Source of the DNA: an uncultured Mycoplasmatota bacterium
GTDB taxonomy: Bacteria; Bacillota_I; Bacilli_A; RF39; UBA660
DNA: 35,002 bases
Assembly (NCBI GenBank): GCA_900554315.1
Contig: USGP01000013.1
Span: 1-35,002 of the forward strand
Direction: 5' to 3'
Position numbers and translations under genes: made by a program. Below the pieces are notes generated by a model. That model did no database searches. It saw nothing but the letters and a program-made list of their open reading frames with translations, and had not been told where the DNA came from. How positions within the stretch are numbered: position 1 is the stretch's first letter; the number at the start of each line of letters is the position of its first letter. Of this stretch, positions 14,868-22,534 are shown one piece after another.

Positions 14868-14876
14868 ATTATATCA
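14868..14876 (-). promoter_or_regulatory. Extended -10 of the membrane protein/LD-carboxypeptidase operon
   Basis: Minus-strand TGATATAAT lies about 20 bases before the start codon. It overlaps the region just beyond the folD terminator. Confidence 0.6.
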
Positions 14877-14880
14877 TAAA

Positions 14881-14911
14881 AAAAAGAAATTCTATGTTTA
14901 GAATTCCTTTT
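14881..14911 (-). terminator. Intrinsic terminator of folD
   Basis: The stem pairs 14886-14894 with 14899-14907 (one wobble), has a 4-base loop, and is followed by eight or more T on the minus strand. Confidence 0.85.
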
Positions 14912-14919
14912 CTATTATT

Positions 14920-15822
14920 TTATTTATTTTTCTTTACAAGTGTTTTTGCTTTTTCTATTCCTGATTCTAATACTTGGTCTATTTCTTCTCCATAAACACT
15001 TTTGGCAGAATTATAGGCTAACATACATATTGTCATTGGTCCTACTGCTCCAGTTGGTGGAGTGATAAGAGATGCTTTGGGATAGACATCTTCAAAATCT
15101 ACATCGCCGACTGTTTTTCCATCTTGATTTTTATGGACACCTACATCAATTACAATAGCTCCTTCTTTAATAAAGTCTCCTGTAATATATTCTTGTTTAT
15201 TTAGTGCTGCTACTACAATATCACACTGTCTTGTGATACTTGGTAAATCTGTTGTTTTAGAATGACATATAATTGGAGTTGCATGGTTTTGTAACATTAA
15301 GTGAGCTAGAGGTTTTCCTACAATATTAGAACGGTTGATGATAGCTACTTTTTTACCTGTTAAAGGAATTTCATAGGCTTTTAATAAAGTTTCTATTCCA
15401 TGGGGAGTACAAGGAATTAACGTATCTTCATTTAGAGTTAGCCTTCCTATGGATGTTGTAGTTAGGCCATCAATATCTTTTTGTGGAGATATGGTATCTA
15501 ATATTCTTCTTTCATATGATCTTAAGTCTTCTGATAATGGAAGTTGTATCATAATACCTGTAATAGATGGATTCTCGCTTAATGATTTTATATAGTCTTC
15601 TAACTCTTCTAAACTAGGATTATCAAAGTGTACACTTTGAAAATCAATTCCTGTTTCTTTCTGGATTTTTTTCTTTTTCATTTTGGCATACATCTGCCCA
15701 CCAAAATCATTTCCTACGGATACATCTACTACACTGACTTTTTTCTCTCTTTTTACTAAATAGTTTCTTAATTCTTCATATAAAATACTACTTACTTGTA
15801 AACCATTTATTTTCTTATCCAT
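14920..15822 (-). CDS. folD: Bifunctional methylenetetrahydrofolate dehydrogenase/cyclohydrolase FolD
   Basis: The 300-residue protein interconverts 5,10-methylene-THF and 10-formyl-THF in one-carbon metabolism. Visible motifs include VGND near 36, the catalytic Tyr-Lys pair in YAKMKK (about 45-50), QLPL near 102, KDIDGL near 123, PCTPHG near 147, and the cofactor-binding NRSNIVGKPL near 173-182. Near the C-terminus PPTGAVGPMT replaces the common PVPGGVGPMT. It diverges from typical FolD at the usual Ser before the Tyr (here GGQMY). The key Lys and Asp are kept, so activity is expected. It has its own promoter and terminator. Confidence 0.94.
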   Translation of the reverse strand: MDKKINGLQVSSILYEELRNYLVKREKKVSVVDVSVGNDFGGQMYAKMKKKKIQKETGIDFQSVHFDNPSLEELEDYIKSLSENPSITGIMIQLPLSEDLRSYERRILDTISPQKDIDGLTTTSIGRLTLNEDTLIPCTPHGIETLLKAYEIPLTGKKVAIINRSNIVGKPLAHLMLQNHATPIICHSKTTDLPSITRQCDIVVAALNKQEYITGDFIKEGAIVIDVGVHKNQDGKTVGDVDFEDVYPKASLITPPTGAVGPMTICMLAYNSAKSVYGEEIDQVLESGIEKAKTLVKKNK

Positions 15823-15845
15823 ACCTTACCCTCATTTCTATTTTC

Positions 15846-15854
15846 ATTATAGCA
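15846..15854 (-). promoter_or_regulatory. Extended -10 of folD
   Basis: Minus-strand TGCTATAAT lies about 25 bases before the folD start. Confidence 0.6.
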
Positions 15855-15883
15855 AAAGAAAAAGAGAAAGTAAATTGATACAA

Positions 15884-15913
15884 AATAAAAAGAGTAAGGT
15901 TATTCCTTACTCT
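15884..15913 (-). terminator. Intrinsic terminator of clpB
   Basis: A perfect 9-bp stem (AGAGTAAGG with CCTTACTCT) has a 5-base loop and is followed by TTTTTATTTT on the minus strand. It includes the last codons and stop of clpB. Confidence 0.88.
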
Positions 15914-18017
15914 CAATATTAGTTACTTGATAATTTTCATCTTGAAAATCAATTGTTACTGTATCGTTTGGTTTAATTTGTCCTCCAATTATTAACTTAG
16001 ATAACATTGTTTCAATGGTTCTAGATACTAAACGTTTTAGCGGTCTTGCACCATAGTTAATATCATATCCATCATCCATTAATTGTTGTCTAGCTTTATC
16101 AGTCAAATTGATTTTTATGTTAACATCTTTTAATCTATCTTCAATTTGATGAATGATTTTATCTAAGATATGACCAATGGCATCTTTTGTTAATGGGTTG
16201 AAGACTATGATTTCATCGATACGGTTAATAAATTCTGGACGGAAATGTTCTCTGACGTCTTTCATTACTTGGTCTGTATTGCCATTTAAGATATGTTCAC
16301 TTCCTAAGTTAGAAGTCATGATGATAATGGTATTTTTGAAGTCTACTGTTCGACCATTTGAATCTGTTACACGACCATCATCTAGAATTTGTAGTAATAA
16401 ATTTAATACTTCTGGATGGGCTTTTTCTACTTCATCGAATAAGACGATACTATATGGATTACGTCTTACTGCTTCTGTTAATTGTCCACCTTCTTCATAT
16501 CCTACGTATCCTGGAGGAGATCCAATTAGTCTTGAAACTGAGAATTTTTCCATATATTCACTCATATCAATTCTAATCATGTGGCGTTCATCATCAAACA
16601 ATTCATAAGCAAGAGTTCTTGCGACTTCTGTTTTACCTACACCAGTTGGTCCTAAGAATAAGAAGGATGCAATTGGTTTATTAGGGTCTTTAATACCACT
16701 TCTTGATTTAATAACAGCATCACTTACTAGTTCTAGTGCTTCATCTTGTCCCATAACACGTTTTTTCATATTATCTTCTAGATGTAATAATTTATCTTTC
16801 TCACTACTTACTAGTTTTGCTACTGGAATATTTGTCCATTTAGCGATGATTTTAGCAATATCATCCTCTGTTACTGTATCACTTAAGATTTTATTCTTTT
16901 CGGTATTATTTAATTCTTCCAACTCTTTTTCTAATTGTGGAATTGTACCATGTCTAAGAATCGCAGCTTGTTCCAAATCATAATGATTTTCTGCTTGGTC
17001 TAGTTTGAATCTTGCTTCTTCTAATTCTTTTTTCTTTTTCTTGATGTCTTCATTTAAATTCTTCTCTTTATTCCAAGCATCTGTTAATTCTTTTTCTTTT
17101 TGTTTCATCGTTACTAGATTTTTATCAATATCTTCACGACGTTTTTTAGAAATTTCATCTTTTTCTTTCTTGATAGCTTGACGTTCAATTTCTAGTCTCA
17201 TGATTCTATGTGTTAAGTTATCTAGTTCGAATGGAACAGAATCCATTTGGACACGGATGGTTGCACAAGCTTCATCTACTAAATCGATGGCTTTATCTGG
17301 TAAGTAACGGTCTGTGATGTATCGATTTGATAGTGTTGCGGCTGCTACTAGAGCTTTGTCTTGAATAGTTACACCATGATAGATTTCAAAACGTTCTTTT
17401 AGACCACGTAGAATTGTAACCGTATCTTCTACAGTTGGTTCTTGTACAATTACCTTTTGGAAACGTCTTTCTAGAGCTCCATCTTTTTCAATATATTGTC
17501 TATATTCATTTAAAGTTGTCGCACCAATGACATGAATTTCACCACGAGCTAACATTGGTTTTAAGATATTGGATGTATCCATAGCGCCATCTGTTCTACC
17601 AGTACCAACAATCATGTGAATCTCGTCGATGAACATAATGATGTCACCTTCACTTTTCTTAATTTCATTAAGAACTTTCTTTAATCTTTCCTCAAATTCA
17701 CCACGATATTTTGCACCAGCAATCAATGCTGCCATATCTAGTTCCCAAATTGTTTTATCTTTTAAACTAGCAGGAACATCACCTTTTACAATTCTTAAGG
17801 CTAGTCCTTCTACGATAGCTGTCTTACCTACACCTGGTTCACCAATTAGAACTGGGTTGTTTTTGGTCTTTCTTGATAATACTCTGGTGATACTACGAAT
17901 TTCTTCATCACGGCCAATAACTGGATCAATCTTACCTTTTTTCGCTTCGGCTGTAATGTCTCGTCCATATTTTTCTAAAACATTTTCTTCTTGTTCTTGT
18001 TCATAATTATTGTACAT
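15900..18017 (-). CDS. clpB: ClpB-type disaggregase lacking the N-terminal domain
   Basis: The 705-residue protein is shorter than the usual 850-870. Two AAA+ modules are complete: NBD1 has Walker A GEPGVGKT near 59-66, Walker B MFIDEIH near 130 and GATTLNEYR near 167; NBD2 has GPTGVGKT near 450-457, VLFDEVEKAH near 520 and a sensor-2 GARPLKR near 660. Between them is a long coiled-coil middle domain (about 265-390), the ClpB-specific element that recruits DnaK. The two Clp_N repeats are absent and replaced by a short acidic tail before LEKYGRDIT. ClpB rescues aggregated proteins with DnaK. The start has GGGGTGAT, and the promoter is covered by CIRCE, so HrcA control is expected. Confidence 0.96.
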   Translation of the reverse strand: MYNNYEQEQEENVLEKYGRDITAEAKKGKIDPVIGRDEEIRSITRVLSRKTKNNPVLIGEPGVGKTAIVEGLALRIVKGDVPASLKDKTIWELDMAALIAGAKYRGEFEERLKKVLNEIKKSEGDIIMFIDEIHMIVGTGRTDGAMDTSNILKPMLARGEIHVIGATTLNEYRQYIEKDGALERRFQKVIVQEPTVEDTVTILRGLKERFEIYHGVTIQDKALVAAATLSNRYITDRYLPDKAIDLVDEACATIRVQMDSVPFELDNLTHRIMRLEIERQAIKKEKDEISKKRREDIDKNLVTMKQKEKELTDAWNKEKNLNEDIKKKKKELEEARFKLDQAENHYDLEQAAILRHGTIPQLEKELEELNNTEKNKILSDTVTEDDIAKIIAKWTNIPVAKLVSSEKDKLLHLEDNMKKRVMGQDEALELVSDAVIKSRSGIKDPNKPIASFLFLGPTGVGKTEVARTLAYELFDDERHMIRIDMSEYMEKFSVSRLIGSPPGYVGYEEGGQLTEAVRRNPYSIVLFDEVEKAHPEVLNLLLQILDDGRVTDSNGRTVDFKNTIIIMTSNLGSEHILNGNTDQVMKDVREHFRPEFINRIDEIIVFNPLTKDAIGHILDKIIHQIEDRLKDVNIKINLTDKARQQLMDDGYDINYGARPLKRLVSRTIETMLSKLIIGGQIKPNDTVTIDFQDENYQVTNIESKE

Positions 18018-18038
18018 ATTATCACCCCTTCATTGTAT

Positions 18039-18066
18039 ATTATACTCTATTTTTAGCACTTGTCAA
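18039..18066 (-). promoter_or_regulatory. SigmaA promoter of clpB
   Basis: Minus-strand TTGACA (18066-18061), a 16-base spacer and TATAAT (18044-18039). The -35 straddles the junction of CIRCE arm and spacer. Confidence 0.85.
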
Positions 18067-18079
18067 TACAGAGTGCTAA
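18053..18079. promoter_or_regulatory. CIRCE operator (HrcA binding site) of clpB
   Basis: TTAGCACTT, 9 bases, GAGTGCTAA: one mismatch to the consensus arms TTAGCACTC and GAGTGCTAA. The spacer is GTCAATACA. Confidence 0.95.
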
Positions 18080-18085
18080 TTATTT

Positions 18086-18121
18086 AAAAAAAGAAAACGA
18101 CCTATTATGGTCTTAGGTCGT
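18086..18121 (-). terminator. Intrinsic terminator of the phosphoesterase gene
   Basis: The perfect 8-bp stem ACGACCTA/TAGGTCGT has a 9-base loop containing the stop codon and is followed by TTTTCTTTTTTT on the minus strand. Confidence 0.85.
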
Positions 18122-19397
18122 CTTGGATAATATTTTGCTTTTTTAATCCATATATTTGAGGTTCTCTTTTTGTTAATACTTTTGGTGTTGTTGGTGTATC
18201 TTGAGATCCAGATGCTTTCGTTGGCACGAGCAACTCTTCGATTGATAAATTTTCTACCATGGCTTGGTAATTAACCATACTTTCAAACTCGGCATCATTA
18301 TTATATATAGTTATTAAAAAGCGATTAATGCTGTCACTTAATTCATCTTGTGGTTGCGTAATACTATTTAGCATTCTTCTTATAGATATAGATCCAAGTT
18401 CTGCCATTTGATTGCGGTTTTCACTAGATACATAGCAATACCAATCCTCATTATCTTTAGCTGCTTGTTCTAAAATCTCTCTTGGCTGGTCTATTCCATA
18501 TTTACTTGTTGACTCTTTTATAGCTTTTAAAACTGTATTATATGCTGTTTGTGATGTAGCATTAATTATTTTAGTTAAATTGGCATCTCCTATCATCTGT
18601 GGAGATGTATCTTGATGATATCCAAAGACTGTTCTAACTTCTTCTTTACCACCATCATATTTTAACATATCTCCATTGTAGGCAATTCCACCGTCTACAC
18701 ATATTACTTTTATAGTTTCTCCATAATTATTCTGTAAATCTAAGTTTTCTTTTCCTCTATAAAATTCTGGTGTATGTCCTATTACTTCTATTACATTATG
18801 TGGTACATATTCTGGTTGATATCTATCATTTTGTTTTCTAAACCACATAATTTGATTTCCTAAATCATGAGCCAACTTATTTCTCATGGATCCTAATGTT
18901 TTTAAATTAAAATTAGGATTAAGAGCATAGATTAAGTCATTGAAAAAAGCATGGGCTAATACATAGTTTTGTCCATTAAACTCGTGTTTTACTTGTAATG
19001 GAAGATTTCCTAACCAGTTTAATAAGTCTTCTAATTCTTCTGGATTGTTATAACGCATTCTGTCAATATCTCTAATAGTATCTTTTCCATGATTGATTCT
19101 CATACACTCTTCCGCTTGATAATCTTGACTTACACCATAATCATATACAAAGCTATCATGATTTCCTGGTACATAGATTACTCTACCTGGATATTGTTCT
19201 GATAATTTTTTTATTTCTTGTAATAATTTAATACCATTCGTACCCTGACCGTTTTCTCCACGGTCTGTTACATCTCCTAAAATAAATATTTTATCGTATT
19301 CTTTTAAATAATGATTTTTTACTTTTTGTAATGGCCATTCTATTGCATGAAAGTCACTGACTGCAACAAATGAATTTGGCATAATATTAGTATACAT
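18105..19397 (-). CDS. PPP-type metallophosphoesterase with C-terminal extension
   Basis: With the start at 19397 the protein has 430 residues. The calcineurin-like metal motifs are all present in order: SDFH near 15, GDVTDRG near 42-48, GNHDSF near 81, AHAFF near 153 and a GH in IGHTPEF near 210. The spacing fits the Ser/Thr protein phosphatase or diadenosine-tetraphosphatase branch. About 180 further residues follow, mainly helical with a Thr/Pro-rich tail, without a recognised domain. Substrate unknown. The start at 19397 has AAGGGGG upstream and a textbook promoter; a longer frame to 19463 would begin inside the preceding hairpin. Monocistronic. Confidence 0.85.
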   Translation of the reverse strand: MYTNIMPNSFVAVSDFHAIEWPLQKVKNHYLKEYDKIFILGDVTDRGENGQGTNGIKLLQEIKKLSEQYPGRVIYVPGNHDSFVYDYGVSQDYQAEECMRINHGKDTIRDIDRMRYNNPEELEDLLNWLGNLPLQVKHEFNGQNYVLAHAFFNDLIYALNPNFNLKTLGSMRNKLAHDLGNQIMWFRKQNDRYQPEYVPHNVIEVIGHTPEFYRGKENLDLQNNYGETIKVICVDGGIAYNGDMLKYDGGKEEVRTVFGYHQDTSPQMIGDANLTKIINATSQTAYNTVLKAIKESTSKYGIDQPREILEQAAKDNEDWYCYVSSENRNQMAELGSISIRRMLNSITQPQDELSDSINRFLITIYNNDAEFESMVNYQAMVENLSIEELLVPTKASGSQDTPTTPKVLTKREPQIYGLKKQNIIQDDLRP

Positions 19398-19424
19398 ATA
19401 ACAAACCCCCTTAATGCATGGCAT

Positions 19425-19453
19425 ATTATACCATAGAAAGTAAAAAGTGTCAA
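19425..19453 (-). promoter_or_regulatory. Consensus sigmaA promoter of the phosphoesterase gene
   Basis: Minus-strand TTGACA (19453-19448), 17 bases, TATAAT (19430-19425) with TGG before the -10. This is the best promoter match in the window, and its -35 is part of an inverted repeat. Confidence 0.9.
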
Positions 19454-19466
19454 ATGTTGACACTTT
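19444..19466. terminator. Perfect 10-bp inverted repeat: terminator of the Ca2+ ATPase operon and/or operator
   Basis: AAAGTGTCAA, ATG, TTGACACTTT. Read on the minus strand it is a hairpin followed by TTTTTA, which suits termination of the operon ending at 19531. Its distal arm also carries the -35 TTGACA of the phosphoesterase promoter, so it could equally be a repressor site. Confidence 0.6.
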
Positions 19467-19530
19467 CTATTTTTCTTTTCAACTAGTTGTATATTTATTA
19501 GTGAAGTCTAATTCTCTTATTTTGTTTTAT

Positions 19531-19929
19531 TCATCCTTTTACTATGATAAAGAATAGAATGATTCCTATACCTAGAAGTATATGTCCTATTCCACTGATT
19601 CCACTAATCATTTTGTCATAGTTTACGTAGAAATCATTTACAATATCTGCAATTCCTCTTATCCATAACATAATACCCGTTATTATTAATCCTATATTAT
19701 AGATAATATAAAATATTTTAAATCTTTTATCTTTGGTTATGTGAAATTGTTTTTCTAATAATAGAATTATTAAGAAAAATAGCATTCCTAACACAAAGAA
19801 ATGAGTATGTGTTAGGCTCCAAGTAGTTGTCTGTGTTAGTTCTAGAAATCTACTTGCTTCTCTATAGATTATTCCACATAGCATGGCTACTATAGCATAG
19901 ATAAGTGCTGTATTTACTATTTTTTTCAT
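19531..19929 (-). CDS. DUF2871 family four-helix membrane protein
   Basis: The 132-residue protein has four membrane helices (about 6-22, 43-60, 72-90 and 110-130). It contains family-like features, as I recall DUF2871: GIIYREASRF near 19-28, THTHFFVLGMLFFL near 40-53, YNIGL near 76 and SGIGHILLGIGIILFFI near 111-127. The conserved His pair in THTH and GH could bind a metal or haem, but no role is known to me. It is last in an operon, 12 bases after the Ca2+ ATPase, with ribosome site AAAGGAG. Confidence 0.8.
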   Translation of the reverse strand: MKKIVNTALIYAIVAMLCGIIYREASRFLELTQTTTWSLTHTHFFVLGMLFFLIILLLEKQFHITKDKRFKIFYIIYNIGLIITGIMLWIRGIADIVNDFYVNYDKMISGISGIGHILLGIGIILFFIIVKG

Positions 19930-19941
19930 ATTACCACTCCT

Positions 19942-22533
19942 TTATTTTCTTTCTTTTGGAGAAAATAATTTTATGATTTCAGATACCATTAATGGTATTA
20001 ATGCTAATCCTATAACAGTAATCCATTCTGTTGTTGTTAATGGTACGATTGAGAAGAAATCTTTTAATCCTGGCGTAAATAGAATTACCATTAATATTAG
20101 TGTAGATGCTAACATTGCTAAGAATAGCATTTTGTTTTTTGGTTGTTTTTTAGAGAAGAATGATAAGGTATTAGAGTGTTGATTCATGGCATGTACAATT
20201 TGAGATAAACATAATGTAATAAATGTCATTGTTACAGCGGTTTTATAACTATCTCTAAGTCCGATAAAGTAGGCTGTAAATGATAGCAATGTTAATAGTG
20301 CTCCATAGTAAGCAATGTTATATATCATACTTTTTCCAAATAATGTTTTCTTTTTATTTGGTTTATGTTTCATCGTATTTTTATTTGCTGGATCTACCCC
20401 TAAAGCTAACGCTGGTAAAGTATCAGTAATTAGATTCACAAATAGAATATGTACAGCTAAAATTGGAGCTTCTAAATTAAATACCATTGCTAAGAAAATC
20501 GTTAATACTTCGGCAATATTTCCTGTCAATAAATATTGTATTACCTTTTGAATATTTCTATAGATTCTTCTTCCTTCTTTGATAGCTACTTCAATAGTAG
20601 AAAAGTTATCATCTAGTAGTAACATATCTGCAGCATCTTTTGCTACGTCTGTTCCATTTTTTCCCATGGCTATTCCAATATCTGCAGTATTTAAAGCTGG
20701 TGCATCATTGACACCATCACCTGTCATACCAACAATTTCATTTTGTTCTTGTAGCGCATTGACAATATCTAGTTTATCTTTGGGACTTACTCTAGAAAAC
20801 ACACTAATCTTTGGTAATTTTTTTAACAACTGTTCTCTTGTCATCTTGTGGAATTCTTCTACATTAACAGCTAAATCTCCTTCTTGATAAATTCCTAGAT
20901 TTTTCGCAATTGCTACTGCGGTTGCTTTATGATCACCTGTAATCATAATAACTCTTACACCGGCTTCATGACAGCTTTTGATAGAAGACATTACTTCTTT
21001 TCTTGGTGGATCCATCATTCCTACTATTCCCAAGAATATCATATCTTCTTCAATATCTTTTTCTGTTAATTTTGTTTCTTTATAAGCAAATCCTAAACTT
21101 CTTAATGCTTGATTGGCAAGTGCTTCACATTTATCGATGACTATTTTTTTATCTTCTTCTGTCAGTTTTTTCTTCTTTCCATCGATGTGGGCATATGTAC
21201 ATTTTTTTATTAATTCTTCTGGTGCTCCTTTAATATATCCTGTTTTTTTCTTATTTTCGTCTATACAGACTACTGCCATTAGTTTTCTATTCGAATCAAA
21301 TGGTTTTTCATTTATTTTTTTATTTTCTTTTATAATTTTTTCATAATCATAATCATGTTTTTTAGCAAAGTGTAATAATGCTCCTTCTGTTGGGTCTCCT
21401 TGGATTTTATCATTTATAATACTAGCGTTATTACAAAGAACTCCACAGTATATCATTTTTTCTGTTAGTATGTTTTCTTTCTTTCCTAATAGATGGTCTG
21501 CGGTATCGTATTCTGTTACTGTCATTTTATTTTCAGTTAATGTACCAGTTTTATCTGTACAGATTACAGTTGTGCTACCTAGAGTTTCTACTGCGGGTAA
21601 TTGTTTTACTAAAGCTTTTTTTTCAGCCATTCTTTGCACACCAATCGCCATTACTACTGTTACGGTTGCTGGTAGACCTTCTGGTATGACAGAAATTGCT
21701 AATGATATAGCAATCATTAAGATGTCAATTAGATTTTTTCCATGCATTAGACCAATGATAAAAATTAGTATGCTGATGATGATTCCTAAAATACTTAAAG
21801 TTTTACCTATTTTATTTAATTTTTGTTTTAATGGAGATAGTTCTTTAGAGTCTTCATCTAATAATTTCGCAATGGTTCCTATTTCTGTTTGCATTCCCGT
21901 TGCGGTTACAATTCCTATTCCAGTTCCGTTACTGATAATAGTAGAAGAATATCCCATATTTTTTCTTTCTCCTAATGGTTCTTCATCTTTTCCAATATAT
22001 GTATTATCTTTTTCTACTGGTACACTTTCTCCTGTTAAGGCAGATTCATCCACTTGAATTTCGTGTTCTTCTATCCATCTGATATCCGCAGGTATGATAT
22101 TACCAGCTTCTAAATAGACGATATCTCCGGGAACTAAGTCTTTGGCTAAAATTTGCTCTTTCTTACCATTTCTTAATACAAGGGATTGAGGTGCATTCAT
22201 ATTTCTTAAGGCTTCTAGTGCATCACTTGCTTTTTTCTCCTGCACTACACTAATCAAAATATTAATCCCAATAATTACTAATATTACTATTCCTTCTAGA
22301 GTTTCTCCTAGGATAAAGGATAAAATGGAAGCAATTAATAAAATAATGATCATTTTATCTGTTAGTTGTTCTAATATCATTTTTAAGATGGTTTTCTTTT
22401 TCTTTTGTTGAAGTTCATTGAATCCATATTTAGCTTGTCTTTTTTGTACTTCTTGCGTACTTAATCCTGTATCTATATTAGAATTTAATTCTTTGATTAC
22501 TTCTTTTAATCCCTTTTTATAACTTTCTTCCAT
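19942..22533 (-). CDS. SERCA-type calcium-transporting P-type ATPase
   Basis: The 863-residue protein is a P2-type ATPase: the N-terminal cation-ATPase domain, TGES in the actuator (near 167), PEGLP in M4 (near 284), the phosphorylated Asp in DKTGT near 330, DPTEGAL in the nucleotide domain, and TGDGVNDAPAL before M5. Residues matching the SERCA Ca2+ sites are kept: the PEGLP Glu, N-I-A-E in M5, and NLITD in M6. It should pump Ca2+ out of the cytosol, like YloB of Bacillus subtilis (linked to spore germination and heat resistance). The start is one base after the stop of the large membrane-protein gene. Ribosome site AAAGGAT. Confidence 0.93.
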   Translation of the reverse strand: MEESYKKGLKEVIKELNSNIDTGLSTQEVQKRQAKYGFNELQQKKKKTILKMILEQLTDKMIIILLIASILSFILGETLEGIVILVIIGINILISVVQEKKASDALEALRNMNAPQSLVLRNGKKEQILAKDLVPGDIVYLEAGNIIPADIRWIEEHEIQVDESALTGESVPVEKDNTYIGKDEEPLGERKNMGYSSTIISNGTGIGIVTATGMQTEIGTIAKLLDEDSKELSPLKQKLNKIGKTLSILGIIISILIFIIGLMHGKNLIDILMIAISLAISVIPEGLPATVTVVMAIGVQRMAEKKALVKQLPAVETLGSTTVICTDKTGTLTENKMTVTEYDTADHLLGKKENILTEKMIYCGVLCNNASIINDKIQGDPTEGALLHFAKKHDYDYEKIIKENKKINEKPFDSNRKLMAVVCIDENKKKTGYIKGAPEELIKKCTYAHIDGKKKKLTEEDKKIVIDKCEALANQALRSLGFAYKETKLTEKDIEEDMIFLGIVGMMDPPRKEVMSSIKSCHEAGVRVIMITGDHKATAVAIAKNLGIYQEGDLAVNVEEFHKMTREQLLKKLPKISVFSRVSPKDKLDIVNALQEQNEIVGMTGDGVNDAPALNTADIGIAMGKNGTDVAKDAADMLLLDDNFSTIEVAIKEGRRIYRNIQKVIQYLLTGNIAEVLTIFLAMVFNLEAPILAVHILFVNLITDTLPALALGVDPANKNTMKHKPNKKKTLFGKSMIYNIAYYGALLTLLSFTAYFIGLRDSYKTAVTMTFITLCLSQIVHAMNQHSNTLSFFSKKQPKNKMLFLAMLASTLILMVILFTPGLKDFFSIVPLTTTEWITVIGLALIPLMVSEIIKLFSPKERK

Positions 22534-22534
22534 A

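Noticed and set aside
16177..16608. Antisense frame inside clpB
   Set aside because: It lies wholly within a strongly conserved gene on the other strand and has no start signals; the same holds for antisense frames in htpG, the Ca2+ ATPase and folD.
19398..19463. N-terminal extension of the phosphoesterase to 19463
   Set aside because: It would start inside the inverted repeat and upstream of the -10; the ATG at 19397 has a ribosome site.
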